In this document: positions 53,662 to 62,833 of the stretch, one piece after another
Numbering within the stretch: the stretch's first letter is position 1
Layout of the letters: each line of letters begins with the position of its first letter
Origin: Microbacterium tenebrionis
GTDB lineage: Bacteria > Actinomycetota > Actinomycetes > Actinomycetales > Microbacteriaceae
Assembly (NCBI RefSeq): GCF_903645325.1
Contig: NZ_CAHJXQ010000002.1
Location: 496,001 to 560,000 of the forward strand
Length of the DNA: 64,000 nucleotides
Direction: 5' to 3'
Program-made: the position numbers and the translations under genes
Notes under the pieces: generated by a model
What the model was told of the DNA's origin: nothing
The model's database searches: none
What the model saw: the letters and a program-made list of their open reading frames with translations, nothing else

Positions 53662-54140
53662 GCGACGCGGCACGGCTCGTCGCCGCCCTCACGGCCCGCG
53701 GCTGGACCATCGGCGTCGCCGAATCACTGACCGGGGGAGCGCTCAGCGCCGAGATCGTCTCGGTCCCCGGTGCGTCGGCGACGCTTCTCGGGGGAGTGGT
53801 GGCCTACGCGACGCCCGTCAAGGCTTCACTGCTCGGGGTGGATGCCGCACTGCTCGCAGAACATGGAGCGGTGCATCCCCAGGTCGCGATCCAGATGGCG
53901 AGAGGCGTCCGCGAGGCGGTGCAGGTCGACGGCCGCCGCGCCGACGTCGGCGTCTCCACGACCGGGATCGCAGGGCCCGACTCGCCGGACGGCCAGCCGG
54001 TCGGCACGGTGCACATCGGCGTCGCGACACCGGACGGTGCGCATGCGTACGGCTTCCGATTCGACGGAGGCCGCGCCGCCGTGCGCGCCGCGTCCGTGCA
54101 GGCGGCGGTCGCCGCGGTGCTGACAGCACTCGGGGAATAG
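53658..54140 (+). CDS. cinA: CinA C-terminal-domain protein (nicotinamide-nucleotide amidase)
   Basis: 160 residues, only the C-terminal PncC-like domain of CinA: ESLTGGALSAEIVSVPGAS, VAYATPVKASLLGV and STTGIAGPDSPDG. PncC deamidates nicotinamide mononucleotide in pyridine nucleotide salvage. The N-terminal CinA domain is absent, as usual in actinobacteria. The ATGA overlap with pgsA is clear. Confidence 0.92.
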   Translation: MSDAARLVAALTARGWTIGVAESLTGGALSAEIVSVPGASATLLGGVVAYATPVKASLLGVDAALLAEHGAVHPQVAIQMARGVREAVQVDGRRADVGVSTTGIAGPDSPDGQPVGTVHIGVATPDGAHAYGFRFDGGRAAVRAASVQAAVAAVLTALGE

Positions 54141-54227
54141 CACCCGCGGGGCCCGCGTTGTGGAAGATGTGTCGTTCTCAACGAAACCACAGCGTGAAAC
54201 GGTAGCGTTTTCAGCAGAAAGTCGGGT

Positions 54228-54233
54228 TAGACT
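54228..54233 (+). promoter_or_regulatory. Candidate -10 element for clgR
   Basis: TAGACT, about 50 bases before the ATG; the leader has the strong ribosome site GGAGAGGAGG. Confidence 0.45.
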
Positions 54234-54284
54234 GGCGATCCGTTCGGAGGCGACTCCGATCCGGGGAATGGAGAGGAGGTTCCG

Positions 54285-54593
54285 ATGATTCTTGTCCGAC
54301 AGGAGATCGGCGATGTGCTGAGGGACTTCCGCCTGCAGAAGGGGCGCACGCTCCGGCAGGTCGCGAGCAAGGCGTCGGTGGCGCTCGGATACCTGAGTGA
54401 GGTCGAACGCGGCCAGAAGGAGGCGTCCAGCGAGATCCTCGCATCGGTCGCCGAGGCGCTCGACGTCCCCATCTCGCGGATCATGCGCGAGGTCGGAGAC
54501 CGGATCTCCGTGCTCGAGGGCATCCAGGTCTTCCCCGATGTGGTTCCCGACGACCTGGTGGCGTCGGTCGAGCCCGAACTGTCCCTGCACTGA
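54285..54593 (+). CDS. clgR: ClgR-type XRE-family transcriptional regulator
   Basis: 102 residues. A Cro/CI helix-turn-helix covers about 10-65: RLQKGRTLRQVASKASVALG, then YLSEVERGQKEASSEIL. In actinobacteria ClgR activates clp protease genes under stress and is encoded between cinA and recA, as here. The C-terminal tail PELSLH ends without the Ala-Ala that marks some ClgR proteins for proteolysis. Confidence 0.9.
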   Translation: MILVRQEIGDVLRDFRLQKGRTLRQVASKASVALGYLSEVERGQKEASSEILASVAEALDVPISRIMREVGDRISVLEGIQVFPDVVPDDLVASVEPELSLH

Positions 54594-54616
54594 CCCGAGG
54601 CGAATCAGGACGACGG

Positions 54617-54841
54617 ATGCGACGCAGCGAGTTCCATCGCGCGGTCGAAGATGAGTTCGGTGGACGCTCCGTCGCGCTCATGAGCGATCTCGTGCTCGGA
54701 GCGGTCGGAAACCGCACGGCCGCAGAGGCATTGGAGAGCGGCGTGCCTCCGCGGGAGATCTGGGCCGCGCTGTGCGCCGAGATGGATGTTCCGCCTGAGC
54801 GCCGCTACGGCGTCGGCCGACTGGAACCGCGCCGGCACTGA
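54617..54841 (+). CDS. DUF3046 family protein
   Basis: 74 residues: MRRSEFHRAVEDEFGGRSVA, then GNRTAAEALESGVPPREIW and ALCAEMDVPPERRYG. This small helical family is found almost only just upstream of recA in actinobacteria. Function unknown; the context hints at a DNA-repair link. It follows clgR by 23 bases. Confidence 0.9.
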   Translation: MRRSEFHRAVEDEFGGRSVALMSDLVLGAVGNRTAAEALESGVPPREIWAALCAEMDVPPERRYGVGRLEPRRH

Positions 54842-54883
54842 GTCTCCGCGTCGACGGTTCACTCCGACGAGCCCGGCGTGTCG

Positions 54884-54899
54884 TCGAAGATGTGTTCGA
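54884..54899. promoter_or_regulatory. LexA (SOS) box ahead of recA
   Basis: TCGAAG-ATGT-GTTCGA matches the mycobacterial/Gram-positive consensus TCGAAC-N4-GTTCGA with one mismatch (G for C at position 6). It overlaps the -35 region of TATCGT (54908-54913). Transcription from there would leave about 180 untranslated bases before recA. Confidence 0.75.
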
Positions 54900-55030
54900 A
54901 GCGCGCGTATCGTTCTGCACAAGTGGTTACGAAGCGCTGTCGTCCACCGTTCGTGGCGAATCCGACGCAATGTCGGATGCCCCTCCTACGGTGATCACAG
55001 GCCCAGGAGCCATACGCCTTGTCGGAGAGT

Positions 55031-55048
55031 CCACCCCAGCCGGGGTGG
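55031..55048 (+). other. Hairpin in the recA leader
   Basis: CCACCCC and GGGGTGG pair around AGCC, 49 bases before the recA ATG, in an otherwise gene-free leader (54842-55096). Confidence 0.4.
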
Positions 55049-55096
55049 CCGCGACAGCCTACAGGCGGCACCACGCGAACATATGAGGAGCACGTC

Positions 55097-56157
<1,061 letters not shown>

Positions 56158-56158
<1 letters not shown>

Positions 56159-56853
56159 TGCCGCACACGCACGATGACGGGGGCGAGGACCGCCTCGCCC
56201 CCGTCATTCCGCTCTTCGGCGGACGAGTCGCACGAGCGTCCGATCTGCAGCCCCGGGAGGTCGACAGCCCGGCGGTCACGATCGACAGGGATGCGGCGCC
56301 GGGTCCTCGTCCGGATCGGACGGTCGAACACGGCGAACCCGATGCCGATGACTTCGCCCAACGGGCCGAGGAGGCTCTTGTGCGCAAACTGCGCGCGAGG
56401 TCGCTCTCGGTCTCAGAGGCGCGTCAGGTGCTCCGGGGCCACGACCTCGACCAGGGCCGTATCGACGACGTGATCGACCGCTTCTGCGAACGCGGCTACC
56501 TCGACGACTCCCTGCTCGCCGAGCATCTGGTGATCTCCGGGGTCGAGCGCAAGGGGCAGGGTCGTGTGGCGCTGTCGCGCGCGCTCGCCCAGCGCGGGAT
56601 CCCGCGCGACGTCATCGACACCGCCCTCGGCGACCTTCCCGATGACGATGCCGAACGGGCTCTCGAGTTCGCCAGGACCAAGGCCCGGTCGTTGTCGAGG
56701 CTCGACTTCGACACGGCGCTGCGCCGACTGATTGGTCAACTCGCACGCCGAGGCTACGGCGGATCGGTCGCCGCCAATGCCGCCCGCACGGCGTTGGGCG
56801 AGGCATCCCTCGGGGCGCCGAGGACGGGCGTGAGGTTCGTCGACTCGGACTGA
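56158..56853 (+). CDS. recX: RecA regulator RecX
   Basis: Binds RecA filaments and limits their activity. 231 residues. The three-helix RecX repeats lie at about 65-220 ([37 protein letters not shown]). The first 60 residues are poorly conserved and contain a 15 bp RNA hairpin coded at 56174-56207. The ATG at 56158 shares a base with the recA stop, and no better in-frame start exists before the domain. Confidence 0.92.
56174..56207 (+). terminator. Strong hairpin inside the first codons of recX
   Basis: ATGACGGGGGCGAGG (56174-56188) pairs perfectly with CCTCGCCCCCGTCAT (56193-56207) around ACCG. It lies 16 bases after the recA stop, where E. coli has a leaky terminator between recA and recX, but here it is within the recX coding region. 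Confidence 0.6.
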
Positions 56854-56899
56854 CCCCCGAGTCCGTCCGCGGGCGCGCCCTCGTAGAATAGGGAGCACC

Positions 56900-58450
56900 A
56901 TGACTATTCCCCGCAGCGAACCGACGATCATCTCGGCGTCCTCTGCGTCCGTCGATGCCGACGGCCGTCAGCGCACGTACGAGGTGCGCACCTTCGGGTG
57001 CCAGATGAACGTGCACGACTCCGAACGACTCTCCGGATCCCTGGAGAGCGCCGGATATCTGCGCGCCGAGACGGGCGCCGAGGCCGACGTCGTCATCATC
57101 AACACGTGCGCCGTGCGCGACAACGCCGCAGGCAAGCTGTACGGCACACTCGGACACCTCGCTTCGGTCAAGCGCCGCAAGGAGGGCATGCAGATCGCGG
57201 TCGGCGGCTGCCTCGCCCAGATGGACAAGGATGCCGTGCTCGACAAGGCTCCGTGGGTGGACGTCGTCTTCGGCACCCACAACATGGGGTCGCTCCCCGG
57301 CCTGCTCGAGCGCGCCAAGCACAACGGCGATGCCGAGCTCGAGATCCTCGAGTCGCTCGAGGTCTTCCCGTCGACCCTCCCGACCAAGCGCGACTCGGCG
57401 CACAGCGGCTGGGTATCGATCTCGGTCGGCTGCAACAACACCTGCACGTTCTGCATCGTCCCGAGCCTGCGGGGCAAGGAGAAGGACCGCCGGCCCGGCG
57501 ACATCCTGAACGAGATCCGCCTCCTCGTCGAGGACGGCGCGATCGAGGTCACCCTGCTCGGCCAGAACGTCAACTCCTACGGCGTGGAGTTCGGCGACCG
57601 GCAGGCCTTCGGCAAGCTGCTGCGCGCCACCGGTCAGATCGACGGACTCGAGCGGGTGCGCTTCACAAGTCCCCACCCTGCGGCGTTCACCGACGATGTC
57701 ATCGATGCGATGGCGGAGACGCCCAATGTCATGCCCCAGCTGCACATGCCGTTGCAGTCCGGCAGCGACCGCATCCTCAAGGCGATGCGCCGCTCCTATC
57801 GGAGCGAGAAGTTCCTCGGCATCCTCGACCGCGTGCGCGAGCGCATTCCGCATGCGGCGATCTCCACCGACATCATCGTGGGGTTCCCCGGCGAGACCGA
57901 CGAGGACTTCGAGGACACCATGCGCGTCGTCGAGCAGGCGCGGTTCGCCAACGCCTTCACGTTCCAGTACTCGATCCGTGAGGGGACGCCCGCCGCGACG
58001 ATGGAGGATCAGGTTCCCAAGGCCGTCGTCCAGGAGCGCTACGAGCGGCTGATCGCCCTGCAGGAGCGCATCTCGCTCGAGGAGAACCAGAAGCAGGTCG
58101 GCCGCGAAGTCGAGGTTCTCGTCTCCGTCGGCGAGGGCAAGAAGGATGCCGAGACGCACCGCCTCACCGGCCGCGCGCAGGACAACCGGCTCGTGCACTT
58201 CGAAGTGACCCCCGGCTCCGACCTGCCGCGCCCCGGTGACGTGGTGACCGTGACGATCACCCACGGTGCGCCGTTCCACCTCCTGGCGGACGACCCGACG
58301 GGCGCGCCGCTGCGCATCCGGCGCACGCGCGGTGGCGATGCCTGGGATCGCGCACAGGCGGAGTCCTGCGGCGTCCCCGCCCCCTCGGGCGCATCCGGCG
58401 GCCCGCGCGCTGTCTCACTGGGCCTGCCCACGCTCCGCGTCGGTGTCTGA
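56900..58450 (+). CDS. miaB: tRNA-2-methylthio-N6-dimethylallyladenosine synthase MiaB
   Basis: Radical-SAM methylthiotransferase acting on A37 of tRNA after MiaA. 516 residues: UPF0004 domain with cluster cysteines C34, C70 and C104, radical-SAM site C178-x3-C182-x2-C185 (GCNNTCTFC), and a TRAM domain near 390-455. The C-terminus has about 50 extra low-complexity residues. TAGAAT lies 10 bases before the ATG, a near-leaderless arrangement. miaA follows but is frameshifted. Confidence 0.96.
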   Translation: MTIPRSEPTIISASSASVDADGRQRTYEVRTFGCQMNVHDSERLSGSLESAGYLRAETGAEADVVIINTCAVRDNAAGKLYGTLGHLASVKRRKEGMQIAVGGCLAQMDKDAVLDKAPWVDVVFGTHNMGSLPGLLERAKHNGDAELEILESLEVFPSTLPTKRDSAHSGWVSISVGCNNTCTFCIVPSLRGKEKDRRPGDILNEIRLLVEDGAIEVTLLGQNVNSYGVEFGDRQAFGKLLRATGQIDGLERVRFTSPHPAAFTDDVIDAMAETPNVMPQLHMPLQSGSDRILKAMRRSYRSEKFLGILDRVRERIPHAAISTDIIVGFPGETDEDFEDTMRVVEQARFANAFTFQYSIREGTPAATMEDQVPKAVVQERYERLIALQERISLEENQKQVGREVEVLVSVGEGKKDAETHRLTGRAQDNRLVHFEVTPGSDLPRPGDVVTVTITHGAPFHLLADDPTGAPLRIRRTRGGDAWDRAQAESCGVPAPSGASGGPRAVSLGLPTLRVGV

Positions 58451-58549
58451 TCCCGTCTCCTCCTGTTCCGCCGAGGCCCCCGCTGGTCGCCGAGGCCCCT
58501 CGCCGACGCGTCGCCAGCCGGGGCATCGACGACAGGCGGGGGCGTCGAC

Positions 58550-59463
58550 ATGAGTGATCGGGATCCGCGCATCTGGGCGATCGTCGGCGCCACGGGCACA
58601 GGCAAGAGCGACCTCGCACTCCGCCTCGCCGAGGCGCTGCACGAAAGCGGCAACCCCGCCGAGATCGTCAACGCCGACGCCATGCAGCTCTACCGCGGCA
58701 TGGACGTCGGCACGGCCAAGCTCTCCGTCGACGAGCGCCGCGGCATCCCGCACCACCTGTTCGACGTCCGCGAGGTCACCCAGGACGCCGCCGTGGCCTG
58801 GTATCAACCGCTCGCGCGGGCGGCGATCGAGACCATCCACGCACGCGGCGGCGACGCCGTCCTCGTGGGCGGGTCCGGTCTCTACGTCTCGAGCGTGATC
58901 TTCGACTTCCGCTTCCCGCCCCGCGACCCCGCAGTGCGCCAGCGGCTCGAACGAGAACTCGACGAGCAGGGCGCCGGTGCCCTCTTCGCACGGCTGCAGC
59001 AGGTGGATGCCGTCACCGCGGCCCGCGTCGACCCGAAGAACGGCCGGCGCATCGTGCGCGCGCTCGAGGTGATCGAGCAGGGCGCGCAGACCCACGGCGC
59101 GGCGCTCCCCGACGAACCCCTGCTGTGGCACCCGCGGACACGGATCCTCGGAGTCGAGGCGGACCGCGCGGAACTCGTCGCCCGGCTCGATGCCCGGGTG
59201 GAGCGCATGTGGGAGCAGGGCATGCTCGAGGAGGCCGCGCCTGCGCGCGGACGGGATCCAACGCGGCACCACCGCACCGCGCGCGATCGGCTACGCGCAG
59301 GCGCTCGCGCGCTGGCGGGGAGAAGACCGAAGCCGAGGCCATCGCCGAGACGCAGGCCCTCACCCGCCGGTACGCCCGGCGACAGGTGTCGTGGTTCAAG
59401 CGATACCCCGGCATCGAGTGGCTCTCGCCGATGTCCGACCCCCGTGACATCCTGGCGGGATGA
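58550..59463 (+). pseudogene. miaA: miaA (tRNA dimethylallyltransferase) with two frameshifts
   Basis: The first 230 codons are a normal MiaA: P-loop GATGTGKS (13-20), DAMQLYRGMDVGTAKL and GGSGLYVSSV. After MLEEA (near 59236) the family sequence continues in another frame (LRADGIQRGTTAPRAIGYAQ, ALARWRGE), and near 59319 it shifts again to EKTEAEAIAETQALTRRYAR and WFKRYPGIEWLSP, ending at 59463. Each change is +1 (one base gained or two lost). As written, the protein cannot be complete. MiaA is not essential, so genuine inactivation is possible, but sequence error is equally likely because the next gene is damaged too. Confidence 0.88.
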
Positions 59464-59788
59464 CGACCCACTTCTTCACGGCGACGAGTCTGGACGGATT
59501 CATCGCCGCGCGGACCATTCGCTCGACTGGTCGCTGAAGCAGGACTTCCGTCCACGCGGCCATGACCGCGGCGGCGGGCGACAAGGACATCTGGATCGTC
59601 GGCGGGGGAGACCTGGCCGGGCAGTTCGTCGACGCGGGGCTGCTCGACGAGGTCTGGCTGCAGTACGCGCCCGTCACGCTCGGCAGCGGTGCTCCGGTGC
59701 TGCCGCGCTCTCTCGACCTCGAGCTCATCGACGTCGCCCGCAATCGGGCGTTCCTGTGCGGCGATATCGCGTGCTCCGCGCTGAATAG
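59460..59788 (+). pseudogene. Remnant of a dihydrofolate-reductase-like (RibD_C) gene
   Basis: Starts MTTHFFTATSLDGFIAA in one frame, continues as DHSLDWSLKQDF in the next (one base missing near 59511), then jumps near 59548 to VHAAMTAAAGDKDIWIVGGG and DLAGQFVDAGLLDEVW in a third. It recovers its natural end RRYRVLRAE plus stop only after a further one-base loss near 59770. Roughly 80-90 residues of the middle are missing compared with the usual ~190-residue family. The start overlaps the miaA stop (ATGA). It cannot encode a working protein as written. Confidence 0.8.
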
Positions 59789-59791
59789 ACT
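59786..59791 (+). promoter_or_regulatory. -10 element of a leaderless dapF promoter
   Basis: TAGACT, 6 bases, then ATG. Its TAG is the stop codon of the upstream remnant. Confidence 0.6.
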
Positions 59792-59797
59792 GGATCC

Positions 59798-60670
59798 ATG
59801 GTCGCATTCACCAAGGGTCACGGCACGGGCAACGATTTCGTGATCATCGCCGACCCCGACGGGGAGCTCGACCTCACGCCGGAGCAGGTCGCCGCTCTGT
59901 GCGACCGCCACTTCGGCATCGGAGCCGACGGCGTGCTGCGCGTCGTCCGCTCGACGGCGATTCCCGAAGGCGCGGCTGCTCTGGCCGAAGAGCCGGCGGC
60001 CGAGTGGTTCATGGACTACCGCAACGCCGACGGGTCGATCGCCGAGATGTGCGGCAACGGCGTCCGGGTGTTCGCGCACTACCTCCTCCGAGCGGGACTG
60101 GCCACGATCGAACAGGGCTCGACGCTGCCGATCGGCACACGGGCGGGCATCCGCGACGTGACGACCAGTGCGAACGGATACCAGGTCGACCTCGGCCGGT
60201 GGAAGCTGTCGGGCGACAACCCCCTCGCCAAGGCCCGCGGGCTCGATGTGGCCCGCCCGGGCCTGGGCATCGACGTCGGCAATCCGCACGTCGTCGTCGC
60301 CCTGGCATCCGAGCAGGAGCTCGAAGGCCTCGAACTCGAATACATCCCCGAACTCGACCCGGCGCTGCCAAACGGCGCGAACGTCGAGTTCGTCGTCCCC
60401 GGCGAACCGCTCGTCCGAGACGGCATCGGGCACGTCTCGATGCGCGTGTTCGAGCGCGGGGTCGGCGAGACCCTCAGTTGCGGAACCGGCGTGGCGGCCA
60501 CGGCACTGGCGGTCCGCTACTGGGCGGGGGACCGCGCCCCCGACAACTGGCGCGTCGAGGTGCCGGGCGGCACGCTCGGCGTGCGGATGTTCCCCGCGGA
60601 GGACGGCGAGCACGTCGCGCTCTCCGGGCCCGCGCAGCTCGTCTTCAGCGGCACGGTCGACCTCGCCTGA
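59798..60670 (+). CDS. dapF: Diaminopimelate epimerase
   Basis: Converts LL- to meso-diaminopimelate for lysine and peptidoglycan. 290 residues. The two catalytic cysteines are C85 in EMCGNGVR and C228 in SCGTGVAA. The start [15 protein letters not shown] is canonical. It is intact right after the damaged stretch, with its own leaderless promoter. Confidence 0.96.
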   Translation: MVAFTKGHGTGNDFVIIADPDGELDLTPEQVAALCDRHFGIGADGVLRVVRSTAIPEGAAALAEEPAAEWFMDYRNADGSIAEMCGNGVRVFAHYLLRAGLATIEQGSTLPIGTRAGIRDVTTSANGYQVDLGRWKLSGDNPLAKARGLDVARPGLGIDVGNPHVVVALASEQELEGLELEYIPELDPALPNGANVEFVVPGEPLVRDGIGHVSMRVFERGVGETLSCGTGVAATALAVRYWAGDRAPDNWRVEVPGGTLGVRMFPAEDGEHVALSGPAQLVFSGTVDLA

Positions 60671-60689
60671 CACGTCGGCGGAGCGCAAT

Positions 60690-60709
60690 GAGTCGTCGTG
60701 TGACGACTC
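60690..60709. other. Hairpin or operator between dapF and the NtaA-type gene
   Basis: GAGTCGTC and GACGACTC are perfect inverted repeats around GTGT, 19 bases after dapF. It could end dapF transcription or bind a regulator of the next gene; no T-run is present. Confidence 0.4.
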
Positions 60710-60749
60710 GGAGTGACAGTGCAGCCGCCGTCCGGTGACGATGGTGCGC

Positions 60750-62132
60750 ATGAGCAAACAGATCCGCTTCAACGCCTTCGACATGAACTGCGTCGCCCAC
60801 CAGTCCTCCGGGATGTGGCGGCACCCGCAGGATCAGTCAGCGCGCTACAAGGAGCTCGGCTACTGGATCGAGCTCGCGCAGCTGCTCGAGCGCGGCCACT
60901 TCGACGGCCTCTTCATCGCGGATGTCCTCGGCACCTACGACGTCTACGGCTCCTCCAACGAGGCGGCCATCCGCCACGCCGCACAGGTGCCCGTGAACGA
61001 CCCGATCCTGCTCGTGAGCGCGATGGCGGCGGTCACCGAGAACCTCGGCTTCGGCATCACCGCCGGCACCGCGTACGAGCATCCGTATCCCTTCGCGCGC
61101 CGCATGACGACGCTCGACCACCTGACGAACGGACGAGTCGGCTGGAACGTCGTCACAGGGTATCTGCCCTCCGCCGCGCGCAACATGGGGCACGACGACC
61201 AGCTCGAGCACGACCAGCGCTACGACGTCGCGGACGAGTACCTCGAGGTGACCTACAAGCTCTGGGAAGGCTCGTGGGAGGACGACGCGGTCGTCCGCGA
61301 CCGCGAGGCCGGGGTTTTCACCGACCCGGCCAAGGTGCACGAGATCGGTCACAGCGGCGAGCACTTCACGGTTCCCGGCATCCACATCTCCGAGCCGTCG
61401 CCGCAGCGCACGCCGGTGATCTTCCAGGCCGGCGCCTCGCCGCGCGGGATCGCGTTCGCCGCGGGCAACGCCGAGGCGATCTTCGTCGCGGCCCCGACCA
61501 AGACGGTGCTCGCCGGCACCGTGAAGCGCATCCGCGACGCCCTTGAGGCGGCAGGACGCGACCGCTACTCGGCGAAGATCTATACGCTGCTCACGATCAT
61601 CACCGACGAGACGAGCGAGAAGGCGCACGCGAAGCACGAGGAGTTCCTGCAGTACGCGAGCGACGAAGGTGCGCTGGTGTTCATGTCGGGATGGATGGGG
61701 ATCGACCTGTCGCAGTTCGAGCTCGACGAGCCCATCGGCAACGTCAAGAGCAACGCGATCCAGTCGACGGTGGCGAACTTCCAGCAGGCCGACGACTCCG
61801 GCAAGGAGTGGAAGGTGCGCGACATCGCCAAGCTCGGCAGCATCGGGGGCCTCGGGCCCCGCGTCGTCGGGTCGCCGGAGGAGGTCGCCGACTTCCTGCA
61901 GGAATGGGTGGAGGAGACCGACGTCGACGGATTCAACCTCGCCTACGCGATCACACCGGGCACGTTCGAGGACGTCGTGACGCTCATCGTCCCGGAGCTG
62001 CAGCGCCGTGGTGTCTATCAGACCGGGTACGCCCCCGGCACGCTGCGCAACAAGCTGCACGGCCGCGGAGACCGGCTGCCGGACGAGCACCGCGGTGCCG
62101 GCTTCAAGATCGGGAACAGGGTCGGCGTCTGA
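60750..62132 (+). CDS. NtaA/SnaA/DszA-family FMN-dependent monooxygenase
   Basis: 460 residues, luciferase-like barrel: RFNAFDMNCVAHQSSGMWRH, GTYDVYGSSNEAAIRHAAQVPVNDP (start of the segment) and TNGRVGWNVVTGYL are characteristic of the family that oxidises nitrilotriacetate, pristinamycin precursors or dibenzothiophene sulfone. It needs reduced FMN; the only visible flavin reductase is the CE1759-type gene 27 kb away. The ATG at 60750 is chosen for the family start MSKQIRFNAFDM. Its stop directly abuts the stop of the methyltransferase gene. Confidence 0.88.
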   Translation: MSKQIRFNAFDMNCVAHQSSGMWRHPQDQSARYKELGYWIELAQLLERGHFDGLFIADVLGTYDVYGSSNEAAIRHAAQVPVNDPILLVSAMAAVTENLGFGITAGTAYEHPYPFARRMTTLDHLTNGRVGWNVVTGYLPSAARNMGHDDQLEHDQRYDVADEYLEVTYKLWEGSWEDDAVVRDREAGVFTDPAKVHEIGHSGEHFTVPGIHISEPSPQRTPVIFQAGASPRGIAFAAGNAEAIFVAAPTKTVLAGTVKRIRDALEAAGRDRYSAKIYTLLTIITDETSEKAHAKHEEFLQYASDEGALVFMSGWMGIDLSQFELDEPIGNVKSNAIQSTVANFQQADDSGKEWKVRDIAKLGSIGGLGPRVVGSPEEVADFLQEWVEETDVDGFNLAYAITPGTFEDVVTLIVPELQRRGVYQTGYAPGTLRNKLHGRGDRLPDEHRGAGFKIGNRVGV

Positions 62133-62774
62133 TCACGCCAGCGCGATCGGCTCCGTCGGGGGAGAGCCGTGCTTGCGCACCTTGATCACGCGGAATCCCT
62201 TGCCCGTGGCCGAGCGGAACACGCTGTAGCCGGGCGTGAAGGTCGCGGCGAGCCAGCGCTGCAGCGAATCCGCGCCGAGATTGCGCTGGACGACCAGCCA
62301 CGCATCGCTGCGCTCGTCCAGCCGGGGGATCCAGCGCTCGAGCATGTCGTGCAGCACGTTCTTGCCCACGCGGATCGGCGGGTTCGATCGGATGGTGCGG
62401 AATCGGATGTCGTCGGGAACATCGTCCGGCCGTACGGCGTTGACATTCGTAAGACCCAGCTCATCGGCATTCCGGCGGACGAGGTCCAGTGCGCGCTCAT
62501 TGACGTCGACGGCCCAGACGGTCGCATGCGGCGAGGCGAGAGCCATCGTGAGACTGATCGGACCCCATCCGCAACCGAGGTCCAGGAAGTCGCCGCCGGG
62601 CGGCAGCGGCGGCATGTTGGCGAGGAGCACGGCCGTCCCGGCGTCCAGGCGGTCGGGACTGAACACGCCGCCAGCGGTGGTGACCTCGAGGTCGCGACCG
62701 GCGAGAGTCACCCGAATGGTCCGAAGATTCTCCGCACTTGCCGGGGTCGCAGAGAAGTAGTGATCGGACCCCAT
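62133..62774 (-). CDS. RsmC-like class I methyltransferase
   Basis: 213 residues. SAM-binding motif I DLGCGWGPISL (from 65) and the N6/N2-type motif NPPIRVGK (131-138) are those of 16S rRNA G1207 methyltransferase RsmC and its single-domain actinobacterial relatives. The protein starts MGSDHYFSATPAS. It lacks the pseudo-methyltransferase half of E. coli RsmC, so rRNA methylation is likely but not proven. The ATG has TACGCT six bases upstream. Confidence 0.88.
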   Translation of the reverse strand: MGSDHYFSATPASAENLRTIRVTLAGRDLEVTTAGGVFSPDRLDAGTAVLLANMPPLPPGGDFLDLGCGWGPISLTMALASPHATVWAVDVNERALDLVRRNADELGLTNVNAVRPDDVPDDIRFRTIRSNPPIRVGKNVLHDMLERWIPRLDERSDAWLVVQRNLGADSLQRWLAATFTPGYSVFRSATGKGFRVIKVRKHGSPPTEPIALA

Positions 62775-62780
62775 AGGGCG

Positions 62781-62786
62781 AGCGTA
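62781..62786 (-). promoter_or_regulatory. -10 element of a leaderless promoter for the methyltransferase
   Basis: Minus-strand TACGCT, 6 bases, then ATG. Confidence 0.6.
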
Positions 62787-62833
62787 CCGGACGGGCGGGT
62801 TAACATTAAGACGCCGAACGTAGAAGGCAGAGG

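Noticed and set aside
54141..54284. A ClgR autoregulation box ahead of clgR
   Set aside because: I looked for an inverted CGC-N-GCG type site around GGTAGCGTTTT but the symmetry was too poor to support a call.
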